From positions 37,582 through 101,581 of the forward strand of contig JAHDEL010000005.1 in NCBI GenBank assembly GCA_020628855.1: a DNA stretch of 64,000 nucleotides, read 5' to 3'. Shown one piece after another: positions 1 to 11,700 of the stretch (position 1 is its first letter; each line of letters opens with the position of its first letter). The stretch is from Saprospiraceae bacterium. GTDB lineage: Bacteria; Bacteroidota; Bacteroidia; Chitinophagales; Saprospiraceae. The position numbers and the translations under genes are program-made. The notes below the pieces were generated by a model. It saw only the letters and a program-made list of their open reading frames with translations, searched no databases and was not told the origin of the DNA.

Positions 1-2
1 CA

Positions 3-863
3 AAAACCAGAATTGAAGAATCTGCAGCTCGTGCTCAAGCAAGAATAGATTCAGGGCTAGAGAAAGTTGTTGGTGTTAATATCTTCAGACAAGAAAAGGA
101 ATCTCTCAATTTCGAAATTCTTGAAGTGGATACGCAAAAAGTAAGAGAAAGTCAGATAGCTAAATTGAAAAGTATTCGAAAGCGCCGAGATAATACTAAA
201 GTTGATAGTTTGCTTGATAGGTTGACAGCAGCTTGCAAATCAAAGAAAGAAAATATACTATCATTAGCAGTAGAAGCGGCAAGAGAGCGTGCTACCCTTG
301 GAGAAATCTCGATGGCAATGGAGAAGGTATTTAAAAGGCATAAAGCTCAAAACAAGACTGTATCTGGAGTATATTCATCAACTATTATGGATGACAAATC
401 ATTTATAAGAGCTCAAGAACTTTCTGATAAAGTTGCTTATCATCTTGGTAGAAGAGCAAGAATTTTAATAGCAAAACTCGGACAAGATGGGCATGATAGA
501 GGTGCGAGAGTGATTGCAACAGGATTTGCTGATCTTGGTTTTGATGTTGATATTGGTCCTCTTTTTCAAACTCCAGAGGAAGCAGTAAAACAAGCCATCG
601 AGAACGATGTACACCTTCTTGGAATAAGTTCACTCGCGGCAGGACACAAGACACTCGTCCCTCAAGTTATAGAAGAACTCAAAAAAAGAGGTAGAGAAGA
701 TATTGCAGTCATTGTCGGAGGTGTCATTCCACCTGCTGATTATGATATTCTCTTTGGTCACGGTGTATTAGGTATCTTTGGGCCTGGCACTATATTGTCA
801 GAAGCTGCAAGTCAAATTCTATCTTTAATGTTAAATCAATTAGAAAACTCAGAAAATACTTAG
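3..863 (+). CDS. scpA: methylmalonyl-CoA mutase, C-terminal part (5' truncated by window)
   Basis: The reading frame is open from base 3 without an in-frame start, so this is the 3' end of a gene that begins before the window. The visible 286 residues hold the end of the TIM-barrel catalytic domain, a linker, and the cobalamin-binding domain. That domain carries the DxHxxG motif as GQDGHDRGA, followed by PLFQTPEEA, SSLAAGHKTL and VGGVIPP, which are hallmarks of the large or fused mutase subunit. The enzyme interconverts succinyl-CoA and (R)-methylmalonyl-CoA with adenosylcobalamin in the cytoplasm. An internal ATG at 126 is not the true start because homology clearly continues upstream of it. 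The next gene on the same strand starts 42 bases downstream. Family assignment is very secure; the N-terminal half cannot be judged. Confidence 0.95.
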   Translation, partial: KTRIEESAARAQARIDSGLEKVVGVNIFRQEKESLNFEILEVDTQKVRESQIAKLKSIRKRRDNTKVDSLLDRLTAACKSKKENILSLAVEAARERATLGEISMAMEKVFKRHKAQNKTVSGVYSSTIMDDKSFIRAQELSDKVAYHLGRRARILIAKLGQDGHDRGARVIATGFADLGFDVDIGPLFQTPEEAVKQAIENDVHLLGISSLAAGHKTLVPQVIEELKKRGREDIAVIVGGVIPPADYDILFGHGVLGIFGPGTILSEAASQILSLMLNQLENSENT

Positions 864-905
864 TTGTAAGAGTTAAAAGTGGTGTCTTCTAGTTAGAACA
901 CAGAA

Positions 906-1670
906 ATGAATATTTACCAAGACATAGCAAAAAGTAAACAGCGCAAAGAGAAAAAGCTGGCTGTGCTAATAGATCCAGATAAGATAAAATTGAAAAATTT
1001 GGATGCTGTTATCACTCAAGCAGTCAATGCAAATGTTGATTATTTTCTAGTTGGTGGTAGCTTAATCATGGATGATGCCTTAGATCATGTGATACACCAA
1101 ATTCAACGTCTCTCAAACATCCCCGCTATACTTTTTCCTGGAAATACAATGCAAATCAATCGGCATGCCGATGCGATTTTACTGTTAAGTCTAATTTCAG
1201 GACGTAACCCAGAGCACCTTATTGGCAATCATGTTATTGCTGCACCATACTTAAGGTCATCAAACTTAGAAGTAATCTCAACAGGCTATATCTTAATTGA
1301 CGGAGGTGTTGAGACCACTGTATCTTATATCAGCGGAACAAAACCAATCCCAGCTGACAAGGCAGAAATAATAATTAGCACAGCTTTAGCAGGACAGATG
1401 TTAGGCTTGAAGCAAGTCTATCTTGACGCAGGTAGTGGTGCAAAACATCCAATCCATCCGGATATTGTATCGCAGCTAGCACAAGAGATTACAATTCCTA
1501 TAATCGTTGGTGGAGGAATTAGAACGCCAGAAATTGCAAATAGATTAGCAAAGTCGGGAGCAGATATTATTGTGGTAGGTAATGCTTTCGAAAGCCATCC
1601 TGAACTCATTTTGGATATGTCTTTAGCAGTACACCAAGAGAGCAGAAATTCAATTAGCACAAATGACTAA
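906..1670 (+). CDS. geranylgeranylglyceryl/heptaprenylglyceryl phosphate synthase family protein
   Basis: This 254-residue TIM-barrel prenyltransferase is predicted to join a polyprenyl diphosphate to sn-glycerol-1-phosphate, making an ether lipid precursor in the cytoplasm. Supporting motifs are the N-terminal VLIDPDK (Mg/diphosphate site), FLVGGSLI, LFPGN, the YLDAGSG stretch, and the C-terminal phosphate-binding segments GGGIRTPEIA and VVGNAFE. Length and motif order fit the group II GGGPS enzymes known from Bacteroidota rather than the PcrB type of Firmicutes. The product chain length cannot be told from sequence by eye. The gene overlaps rsgA by 8 bases (1663-1670), so the two are probably translated from one message. 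Confidence 0.9.
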   Translation: MNIYQDIAKSKQRKEKKLAVLIDPDKIKLKNLDAVITQAVNANVDYFLVGGSLIMDDALDHVIHQIQRLSNIPAILFPGNTMQINRHADAILLLSLISGRNPEHLIGNHVIAAPYLRSSNLEVISTGYILIDGGVETTVSYISGTKPIPADKAEIIISTALAGQMLGLKQVYLDAGSGAKHPIHPDIVSQLAQEITIPIIVGGGIRTPEIANRLAKSGADIIVVGNAFESHPELILDMSLAVHQESRNSISTND

Positions 1671-2610
1671 AGGAGTTGTTATCAGGTCCACTGGAAGCTG
1701 GTATGATATTCAACTGGAAGATGGAAAAGTTGTTCCAGGCAGAATTGTTGGAAAATTTCGCCTCTTAGAAAAGCCGGTAACAAACCCTGTTGCTGTTGGT
1801 GATTATGTTACAGTCAATGTAGTGAATGGAGAGGAGACAGTCATGATAACAGATATCTTGGAAAGAAAAAACTATGTTGTCAGGCAGTCACCTAGAAAGA
1901 AGCACCAACTCCACATTCTTGCAGCAAATATTGACCAAGCTGTCCTCGTCATCACAATTGTCAACCCTAACCTTAAACAAGGATTTATTGATAGGTTTCT
2001 GATGATGACTGAACCTTATGATATCCCGGTCCACATTGTTTTTAACAAATCTGACACATATACCGAAGGAGATATAGCTATTTATGACTATCTCAAACAG
2101 ATTTATGAAACCATTGGATATAGTTGCTCCTTAGTCTCGGCTAAAGAAAAACAAGGTATAGAAGGAGTAAGATCATTGTTGAAGGATAAAAGGACCTTGT
2201 TTAGCGGTCAATCTGGAGTAGGTAAATCAACTCTTATCAATTCCTTGCAGGAAGGTTTAGAGCTTCGTACAGCTGATATTTCAGAGTATACCGGAAAAGG
2301 TCAGCACACTACAACATTTGCAGAAATGTTTCAACTCTCAGAAGGAGGAGAAATTATTGATACTCCAGGTATAAAAACATTGGGTTTCAACCATTTTGAT
2401 AAAATGGACGTGGCACATAATTTCAAGGAAATCTTTGCTGCTTCGGATGGCTGCAAGTTTAACAATTGTTTCCATGGAGACGAACCGAAGTGTAACGTAA
2501 AGCAACTTGTTGAAAGTGGAGAAATCAGCGAACTTCGCTACTTTAATTACGCCCAATTAATCGATGAAGTAGAACAGCAAAACTATTGGGAGCGCAAAAA
2601 AGAATATTGA
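1663..2610 (+). CDS. rsgA: ribosome small subunit-dependent GTPase RsgA
   Basis: RsgA is a circularly permuted GTPase that helps late maturation of the 30S subunit. The 315-residue protein starts with an OB fold (about residues 1-75). The G motifs follow in permuted order: G4 NKSD (128-131), G1 GQSGVGKST (182-190) and G3 DTPG (233-236). A C-terminal zinc knuckle has C264, C269, H271 and C277. All expected elements are present and the length is normal. It overlaps the end of the preceding prenyltransferase gene, which suggests translational coupling, although the two functions are unrelated. 174 bases separate it from the next gene on the same strand. Confidence 0.97.
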   Translation: MTKGVVIRSTGSWYDIQLEDGKVVPGRIVGKFRLLEKPVTNPVAVGDYVTVNVVNGEETVMITDILERKNYVVRQSPRKKHQLHILAANIDQAVLVITIVNPNLKQGFIDRFLMMTEPYDIPVHIVFNKSDTYTEGDIAIYDYLKQIYETIGYSCSLVSAKEKQGIEGVRSLLKDKRTLFSGQSGVGKSTLINSLQEGLELRTADISEYTGKGQHTTTFAEMFQLSEGGEIIDTPGIKTLGFNHFDKMDVAHNFKEIFAASDGCKFNNCFHGDEPKCNVKQLVESGEISELRYFNYAQLIDEVEQQNYWERKKEY

Positions 2611-2784
2611 TATAACTATCAAGCTTAATGTATAATCTACTCTCTTCTACGTAAAGTGGATTTCACACTTATTGAAATAACATTAATGTAAAATATTCTC
2701 ACTATTTTACTAAGCTTTTCATCATGAGAAGCACACCTTATTAGCGAAATTACCGACTCCCATCACTCTAGATAATTGATTGAG

Positions 2785-5700
2785 ATGAATTGGGGATTTA
2801 CAATTAGTGGGATGATGTTAAGGATCACAGTTCTTGTGATTTTTTGGGTTTTCTCGACAACAGCTCTGTTTGCGCAGCCTTCGAATGATGACTGTGCAAA
2901 TGCAATAGAACTCTTTAGCACAGATCCATGTAGTCCTGTGGTAGGAACAGTTGACGATGCTACATCTTCTGGTACGGATGACTGCGTTGGAACTGCTGAT
3001 GATGATGTCTGGTACTTCTTTGTAGCAAACTCAGCATCTTATGACATAGAAGTTGATGGATATGGTAATTTCATAAATGGTATTGATGTAGTTATTGGTG
3101 TGTATTCGGGCAATTGTAGCTCCTTAACAAATATAGATTGCGAAGATGGTACTCTTGCTGGAGGAACAGAAACACTAACTGTAGGTGGCTTAACGATTGG
3201 TAATACTTACTATATTCAAATCTATGATTATTTTACGGGGGAACCAGGTAATCCAGATTTTGATATTTGTATTACAGAAAATATGCCACCACCAAATGAT
3301 GAGTGTATAGATGCTATTGACTTGACACAAAATCCAAACTGTAGTTATACAGCTGGATTTACTGGAGGGGCAACAGACTCAGGTATTGACAATTGTACAG
3401 GTACAGAGAATGATGATGTCTGGTATTGCTTCACTGCTACAGGGTCTTCTGCAGCAATTGATGTCGATGGGGCAAGCGGTTTTGATGCTGTAATCGGTGT
3501 CTATAGTGGCACATGTGGAAGTTTGACATTGCTTGATTGTGAAGATGGTGGAGGTTCAGGAGCTGTTGAATCAACAATTATTGGAGGGTTGACACCAGGG
3601 CAAAAATATTTTATTCAAGTTTATCATTGGTCATCAGCTGATCCGTCTAACGATAACTTTGATATTTGTGTCTACGATCCACCTACTGGTGACTGTGGAC
3701 AATCCAACGTTCAGGCTACAGTCTTGAGCTGTAATAACTGTACGATTAACGATGGCTCAGCACAAGGTAATCAGTTTGGTGACCCAAACTTGGAAGTAAC
3801 TGCTGACGGATGCGGTCCTGTAACAATCTTGGTTGAATATGCTTTTGATTGGGATCAAGGATCAGGAGCGAATTGGATTCATGGTATATCATATACAGCA
3901 GGACCACTCTGGACTGGCTTTGAAGAATTGCCGCCTACAGGTTGGATATTTATGCCAAATGGAGTTACTGGAGATTGTAGTGGAATAAGTTATGGTCCAG
4001 GATATTACTATGATACTAATGGGGATGATGGTTCTAGTTTTTGCAATGGAGGAGATTCTCCTGGAGATCCATCTGATAACTTCGGTGTGAACTGTGATGG
4101 TAGTGCTTGTCCATCTTTCCAATTTGAACTTACATACTGTGCGACTAATTCTACTCCTTCACAATTTGTAGAATCAATTAGCTTTTCAGTAACAGAAGAT
4201 GGAGCATCAGGTGGGTGGAATATTTATGGTAACTGTAATCTTGAAAACTTCTTCAATATCACAATTAATAATTCATGTGGTCCAGAAGCGGCATTCTTAG
4301 ATCCACCTATAGATTTTTGCACGGCACCTGACTTCAATCTTATGAACTCAACAGGTGGTTATGATATGGGAGATGAGTGGACCGGGAGTGTAGTTAATGG
4401 TGCTGGTAGTCCAAATGCTACCCTGAGCTATTGTGACAATCTTGACAATACATCAATCTCACATACCGTAGGAGAAAATGGTTGTGAAGACGGACCATTT
4501 ATTGAATTTTACGAAGTGTATAAGCCCGCAATTCAAAATGTGATGGTCAGTGCTACAGAAGGATGTGGAAACACTGATGTTACTTTATCCGCGGATGTGG
4601 ATATTGATAATATGGCTGGTTTTCAAGATTGGTTTACGACGGTCTCCGAAGGAGGAAATATGGGAGGCGGCACATTAGTATTCGAGGATCAAGATGGTAA
4701 TATCTATTCTCCAGGTATGAATACACTACCTGCAGAGGCTTGTGCAGAAAAGGTCTATACATTGACACCAAAACTTCAAACAGGGTGTGATGCCTGTGAT
4801 GTTGAAGGTCCACCCGTGATGGTGACTGTCTATCCAACCTTTACACTTGATCTAGTGCCAATGGCAGAATGTGGTACAGCTCATGCCCATGTGTTAGGAA
4901 CAGATGGGACAATCTGTGATATGGTGGAAGTGAGTTGTCCTAATCCAGGCGATATTGGCAGTGCCACTTATGATTTCATGGAGGCCGTAGGTACTGCTTG
5001 TGAGTTAACAGCTAATGGAATGATTGAGTGTTCTTGCTATGTATGTAACGCTGATGCTGGGACAGTCGATCCAATCCCAACAGGATGTGTAGGTACACCT
5101 GTGAACATTGATGCATCTAATTATTATGTTGATCCAGATTATCAAGAATACATTCTGGTTGTAGATGATTCAGGTGTGATTATTGAATTCGGACCTCCTC
5201 CACATAGTTTTACACCAACGGACTGTGATGATTATTTTTTCTTCAGTTACAATTATGATATCAATGACCCACTTGTTGTAATTCCTGTTGCAGGAACGAC
5301 GCTCATCAGTGATATTGACTGCACAGTAGCTTGTTGCGACTTGGAAGGACCTGAAAGTGCCAATTTTGGAGAGATGGGCACAGTAACAATAAATGTCCCT
5401 GCAGACATGACTTTTCAATGTGACATGGCTCCGACTGAAGATGGGAGTGGAGCTAGTGTTAGTGGTAATACCTGCCCAGTCAACCTAGTCTATGATGGTG
5501 AAACGATTGTAGCTGGTTCGTGTCCTAACGCCTATCAAGCTACTTATCAATGGACTGCTACTGATGTGTGTGGAAATGTATTTGTCGAAGATTACACAAT
5601 CACGGTTGAAGACACTATGGCACCTACTTTTGATAATCCTCCTTCTCCAGTACCAGACATAACATGCGGAGGGATGGTGCCACCACAAGAAACATTGACT

Positions 5701-8700
5701 GCAACAGATAACTGCAGTACCCCAACTATCACTGAGTCAACCCAGCCATTTACACCTGATGATTGCGCAGGATATGCTATTACCTATGTGTGGGATGTTG
5801 AAGATGATTGTATGAATACTGATCAGACAACACTAACTATTACTATTCTCGGCGATACAGATCCCCCAATGTTGGTTATTCCCATGGATGCCACTGTGAG
5901 TTGTGAAATGATTCCTTCGGAAGATGGAAGCGGGGCAACTGCCACAGATAATTGTACAGCTGATAATGATATAACTCTTAACTACTTAGGAGAAACGGAC
6001 AATAGTGATATGGGTTGCCCATATCAGATTATTCGAACATGGCAGGCCGTTGACCTCTGTGGAAATGATACAGGCCCTGTATCACAAACAATAACAGTAG
6101 AGGATAATATATTTCCTATGATTGCTGCAGTTCCAGGAGATGAAACATTGAATTGTTATACAGAGTTTAATCCTGCCATTCCAGATTTGACGTGGAGTGA
6201 TAATTGTACCACAGGAGGCACTGTTGTGGGTACACAGAACCCTACAGATGCCAGCTCTATGACATGCCCAGGAGGTTCGATTGTGAGAACTTGGACAGTC
6301 ATGGACGATTGTGGAAATGTTACTACAGAGACCCAAACTATCACAATACTTCCTTACCCTCTGGTCGATTGGATAAATCCTCCGGCAGATATTACTCTAG
6401 GATGTACTGATCCCATTCCGTCTACAGATTCAATGGACCACCCATTATCTTATATGAGTTCTGGAACTGCATGTACGGAGTCAGGAATGGTAACACCGAT
6501 AATCACTGGTGCTATCACAGGCTGTAACACATCTATGACTTTAGATTGGACATACACAGATATGTTAGCCTGTAATACCATTACACATACACAAACTATA
6601 ACATTAGAAGATACAGAAGAACCTCAATTACAAAACGAACCCGGTGACCTTACTTACAATTGTGCAGGAGAAGTGCCACCTATTGCAGATCTCGCATGGA
6701 TAGATAATTGTGACGGTACAGGTATGGTTCCTGGACAAGAATCAGGAAGTATTGATAATTGTATAGGTGGTTCAATTACCAGAGCATGGACATATACTGA
6801 TGCTTGTGGTAATACGGATACGCACATCCAGATAATTACTGTAAATCCAGTGCCAGACTTGATGTGGACTACATCACTACCACCAGATATTACTTTAAGC
6901 TGTACTGATCCTATTCCTCCAGTATTTGATCTTGATTATTCTAATAATGCCAGTAGTATGTCTTGTCTTGAAAACGGCACTGTTTCACCAACAGAAAGTG
7001 GAACACTCAATGTTTGTGGCGATATGATAACTCGGCTATGGGAAGTACCTAACCCTGTTTGTGGACCACCGCTTTCATTTACTCAAACACTTACATTAGA
7101 AGATACAGAATTGCCAGAACTACAGAATGAACCGCTGGACTTGACATTTGATTGCGCATCAGATCTGACACCAATGGGAGACTTGACTTGGACAGATAAT
7201 TGTGATGGTACTGGGGTTGTTTCAGGAGTTGAAGATGGAACGATTGACAACTGTACAGGTGGAGCAATAACAAGAACTTGGACATATACCGATATGTGTG
7301 GTAATACAGATACCCATGTTCAAAATATAACAGTAAATCCTGTGCCAGATATTGTTTGGACATCTACACTGCCTCCTTCTAATGTCATACTAGACTGTGA
7401 TGATCCTCTACCACCACTTGAGGACTTGATGTATTCTAATAATGCAACCAATATGAATTGCGAAGAAATGGGTACAGTTTCTCCGGTTGAGAATGGAAGT
7501 TTAGTTATGTGTGGCGATGTTTTGACTAGAGTTTGGACTACACCAATACCAGCTTGTGGTCCTGGTTTGGTCTATATTCAAACAATCACATTAGATGATG
7601 TAACTCCACCTCAGTTCACAAACCCACCGAGCTCTAGTTTGACACTCACTTGCATCACTGATTTGCCACCATTGGTTGATTTAGATTGGACAGACAATTG
7701 TGATGGTATGGGTACAACACCAGGTGTTGAGTCAGGCTCTTTGGAAGCTTGTCAAGGAGGAAGTATTACAAGAACTTGGGAAATTACGGATGCTTGTGGC
7801 AATGGTCCAGTCACCTTTACTCAAATTATTACGGTTAGTGCTCCTGTACCAACACCTTGCGATGATATGGATGCTTGTACCATCAATGATATGGAGACGA
7901 TTGCCTGTGATGGTACTGTTTGCATACCTTGTGCAGGAGTAATCACTGATTGTTCAGGAGTTACCGAAATGTTGCCATGCGATGATATGGACGATTGTAC
8001 TATCAATGATATGGAAGAAGTAGCCTGTGATGGAAGTGTTTGTGTGCCATGTCAAGGTGAGATAACGGACTGTACCAATGGATTAACATTTGATGAACCA
8101 TGTTCAGATGGAGATCCTTGCACAATCAATGATATGAGAACTATAGATTGTCAGGGTCAAGTATGCGTGCCTTGTGCAGGAACACCGACAACTACACCAG
8201 ACCCAATGCTTCAAGGTCCAGAATTAACGTGTGAAGGTGAAACAGCAACTTTGACTGCTACGGGTTGTTCTGGAGATGTTATTTGGTACTCAGATCCCGC
8301 AGGCATCAATATTGTCAATGTGGGACCGAGTTTCCAAACACCAATTATTACTACTAACACAACGTATTATGCAGTTTGTGACATCAATGGATGTCTGTCG
8401 AACATTGTAGGTATTCCTGTGAATGTCACAACTCCTATTGACCCTACAATTACAGGTGATGATACTATTTGTCAAGGAGAAACCACAGTATTAGATGCAG
8501 GCCCTGGTTATAGTACTTATGGTTGGGGTAGTTCGTCTGATCAAACATTAACTGTGTTTAGTTCAGGGACTTATACTGTAACAGTCACTGATAGTAATGG
8601 TTGTACCAGCACGGACGACTTCAATGTATCGGTTATTTCACCTGAAGAACCTGAAATAAGTGGCTCATTAACCTATTGTATTGGTGGCGATACAGAACTT

Positions 8701-11700
8701 TCTGTTGATCCTTCATTTACAGGCATTCAATGGGCTCCGAATGGTGAAATGACACCAAGCATCATTGTAAATTCTGAAGGTACATATGCAGTAACGGTGA
8801 CTGACAACAATGGATGTACTTCCTCGACCTCTGTTGAAGTCATGGAGTCTACATCACTTAACCCGCAAATAATTGGAGATCTTATTTACTGTCAAGGAGG
8901 GACAACTAACTTAACTGCCGGAAACTTTGCGATGTATTCATGGGCTCCAAATGGAGAAACCACATCTTCGATAAATGTAGGTAGTGAGGGCACTTATTCA
9001 GTCACAGTTACAGATAGTAATGGCTGTACAGGAGAGTCATCAGTAGAAGTGTTTGAAAATACAATTCCACCTGTTACAATTTCTGGTGATGATCTCATTT
9101 GTGAAGGAGATGATACAACATTAGATGCCTTTAATATTGACTATGGTAATTATATCTGGTCAACTGGAAGTGTGAACTCCAGTATTACAATTAATCAAGC
9201 TGATATTTACAGTGTCACTGTGTTTGATATTAATGGTTGTACATCTTCTACTTCTATAGATGTTGGATATTTTCCATCCACAGATTTGACAATCTCTGGA
9301 GACTTGGCAATCTGTGATGGGTTAGCCACTACACTGAGTGCTCAGACAGGATATGCCTCCTATGTCTGGTCTCCAGGAGGAGAGAATACTTCAAGCATTT
9401 CAGTGAGTTCAGCAGGAACATATAGTTTGACCACAACAGACAACAATGGTTGCACTTTTAGTTCTTCAGTAAATGTGGTGTCTTTAAACGATTTAGAGTT
9501 ATTTATTGACGGAAGCTTGTCTTATTGTGAAGGAGGCTTTACAGAACTTAATGCAGGCTCCTGGGATACTTATGTTTGGTCGCCAAATGGAGAAATGTCT
9601 CAAACTATAACAGTGAATACTCCAGGTAACTATGGAGTTACAGTGAGTGATAGTAATGGATGTACAACATCCTCAAGTGTAATGATTCAAGAAGATACCG
9701 AACTCTCTCCAATGATTAACGGAGATATGATAGTTTGCCCTGATGAGCTTGCGAGCATATTTGTTCAAGGTGCATTTACTGACATTCTATGGAGTGATAA
9801 TACAACCAATAACTTCAATACTGTTTTTGCAGGTACGTATTCGGTAACTGTGACTGATAATTCAGGCTGCACAGGATCATCAGAGATTACAGTGGTTGAG
9901 CAAGCTGCAGAACAGGTAATCATATCTGGAACTCTCGATATCTGTAGTGGTACAACAACAGACTTGGCGGCTTCAGATGGATTTGACAGTTATTCTTGGT
10001 CCAATGGATTGAGCACTCAAAGCGTAACGGTCAATACAGCAGAAACTTTTGAAGTAGTTGCTACGGATAGCAATGGATGTACAAGTAGCAGTGCGGTAAT
10101 GGTAAATGTTTCATCTATAGATCCTCCAGAAATAAATGGAACACCAGTAATTTGCGCTGGAGAGGCTACTGAATTATCAGCAGGAGGATTTGTTCAATAT
10201 GAATGGAGTACTGGAGAAATGACTCCAAGCATTACTGTTACTTCTGGAGACAATTATCTTTTGACGGTTACAGATGCCTTTGGATGTACAAACAGTAGTG
10301 TTGTTTCAGTAACTGAAAACACACCACCAAATGTAATTATTCTTGGTTCGACAAGTTATTGCATAGGAGGATTTACTGATCTATCAGTTGATGGGGATTT
10401 TACTCAAATCACATGGAGCACTACTGAGTCCACTGCAACGATAAGTATTGCTTCAGAAGGTGCAGTATCGGTTACAGTCACAGATGCCAATGGATGTACT
10501 GCTTCATCAAATGTTACGATTCAAGAGGATAGTGAATTATCACCTTCAATTTCAGGTGATCTACTGGTTTGTGAGAATGGCAATACAGACCTTTCAGTAG
10601 TTGGTAATTACCCAATAATTAGTTGGAGTAACAATGCCACTGAGAATAGTATTTCTGTCGGTATAGGTACTTATAGTGTTACTGTAACTGATAATTCAGG
10701 ATGTACAGGTTCTTCACAAGTCGAGGTTACTCAACAGGCAAACCAAGTTGTTTCTATTCTTGGTCAGACAGAATTTTGTCAGGGCTCAAGTACAGACTTA
10801 ACGGCATCAGATGGTTTTGATTCTTATCTCTGGTCTACAGGAATTAATGGTCAGATCCTAACAGTTACCATGACAGGGATGTATTCAGTAACAGCCACAG
10901 ATATGCTGGGATGTACGGCTAGTAGCACATTGATGATTACAGCACAAGATGTCACTCCGCCAGAAATAGAGGGGCCAAGCATGCTATGTACTGGTGAAAC
11001 AATCACATTATCAACAATGGGTTACTCCATTTATGAGTGGAGTACTGGAGATATGTCTTCCTCAATAACAATAGATGATAATGGTAATTATAGCGTGACC
11101 GTGACGGATGATTTAGGGTGTACAAGCAGCTCTTCAGTTATTATCACTGAGAATAATCTTCCTATGGTTACAATTGTTGGTTCTACCTCTTTTTGTATAG
11201 GAGGATTTACCGAACTCAGCTTAAATGATGATTATGACCAAGTTCTGTGGAGCACAGGCGATAATACTCCTCAGGTTTCAGTAATGATGACTGGACCTAT
11301 CTCTGTCACTGTTACTGATGCCAATGGATGTACTGGCAGCTCTGATGTTATGATAACTCAAGAAGAGTTTTTGAGCCCAAATATTGGCGGTAACCTCACT
11401 CTTTGTAATGGTGAGAGTACCACCCTAGATGCTGGAGCAGCTTTTGTGAGTTGGGTATGGAGTACTGGAGATATGACACAAACTCTAACTACTGACGTCA
11501 GTGGTCCATATAGTGTTACTGTAAGTGACAATTCAGGCTGTACAGGTGAATCAACAGTTGAAGTAATTGTTAATGCAAACCCAGAACCTAACATAGTTGG
11601 AGACCTTATGCTTTGTCAAGATGAAACTACCATTGTAAGCCTTGATGCCGACTTTGATGAATATCTCTGGAGTACAGGAGATGCTTCCCCAACTCTCGAT

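Noticed and set aside
2776-2784. TTG start for the giant gene
   Set aside because: The ATG three codons later gives a normal signal peptide start and needs no rare start codon.
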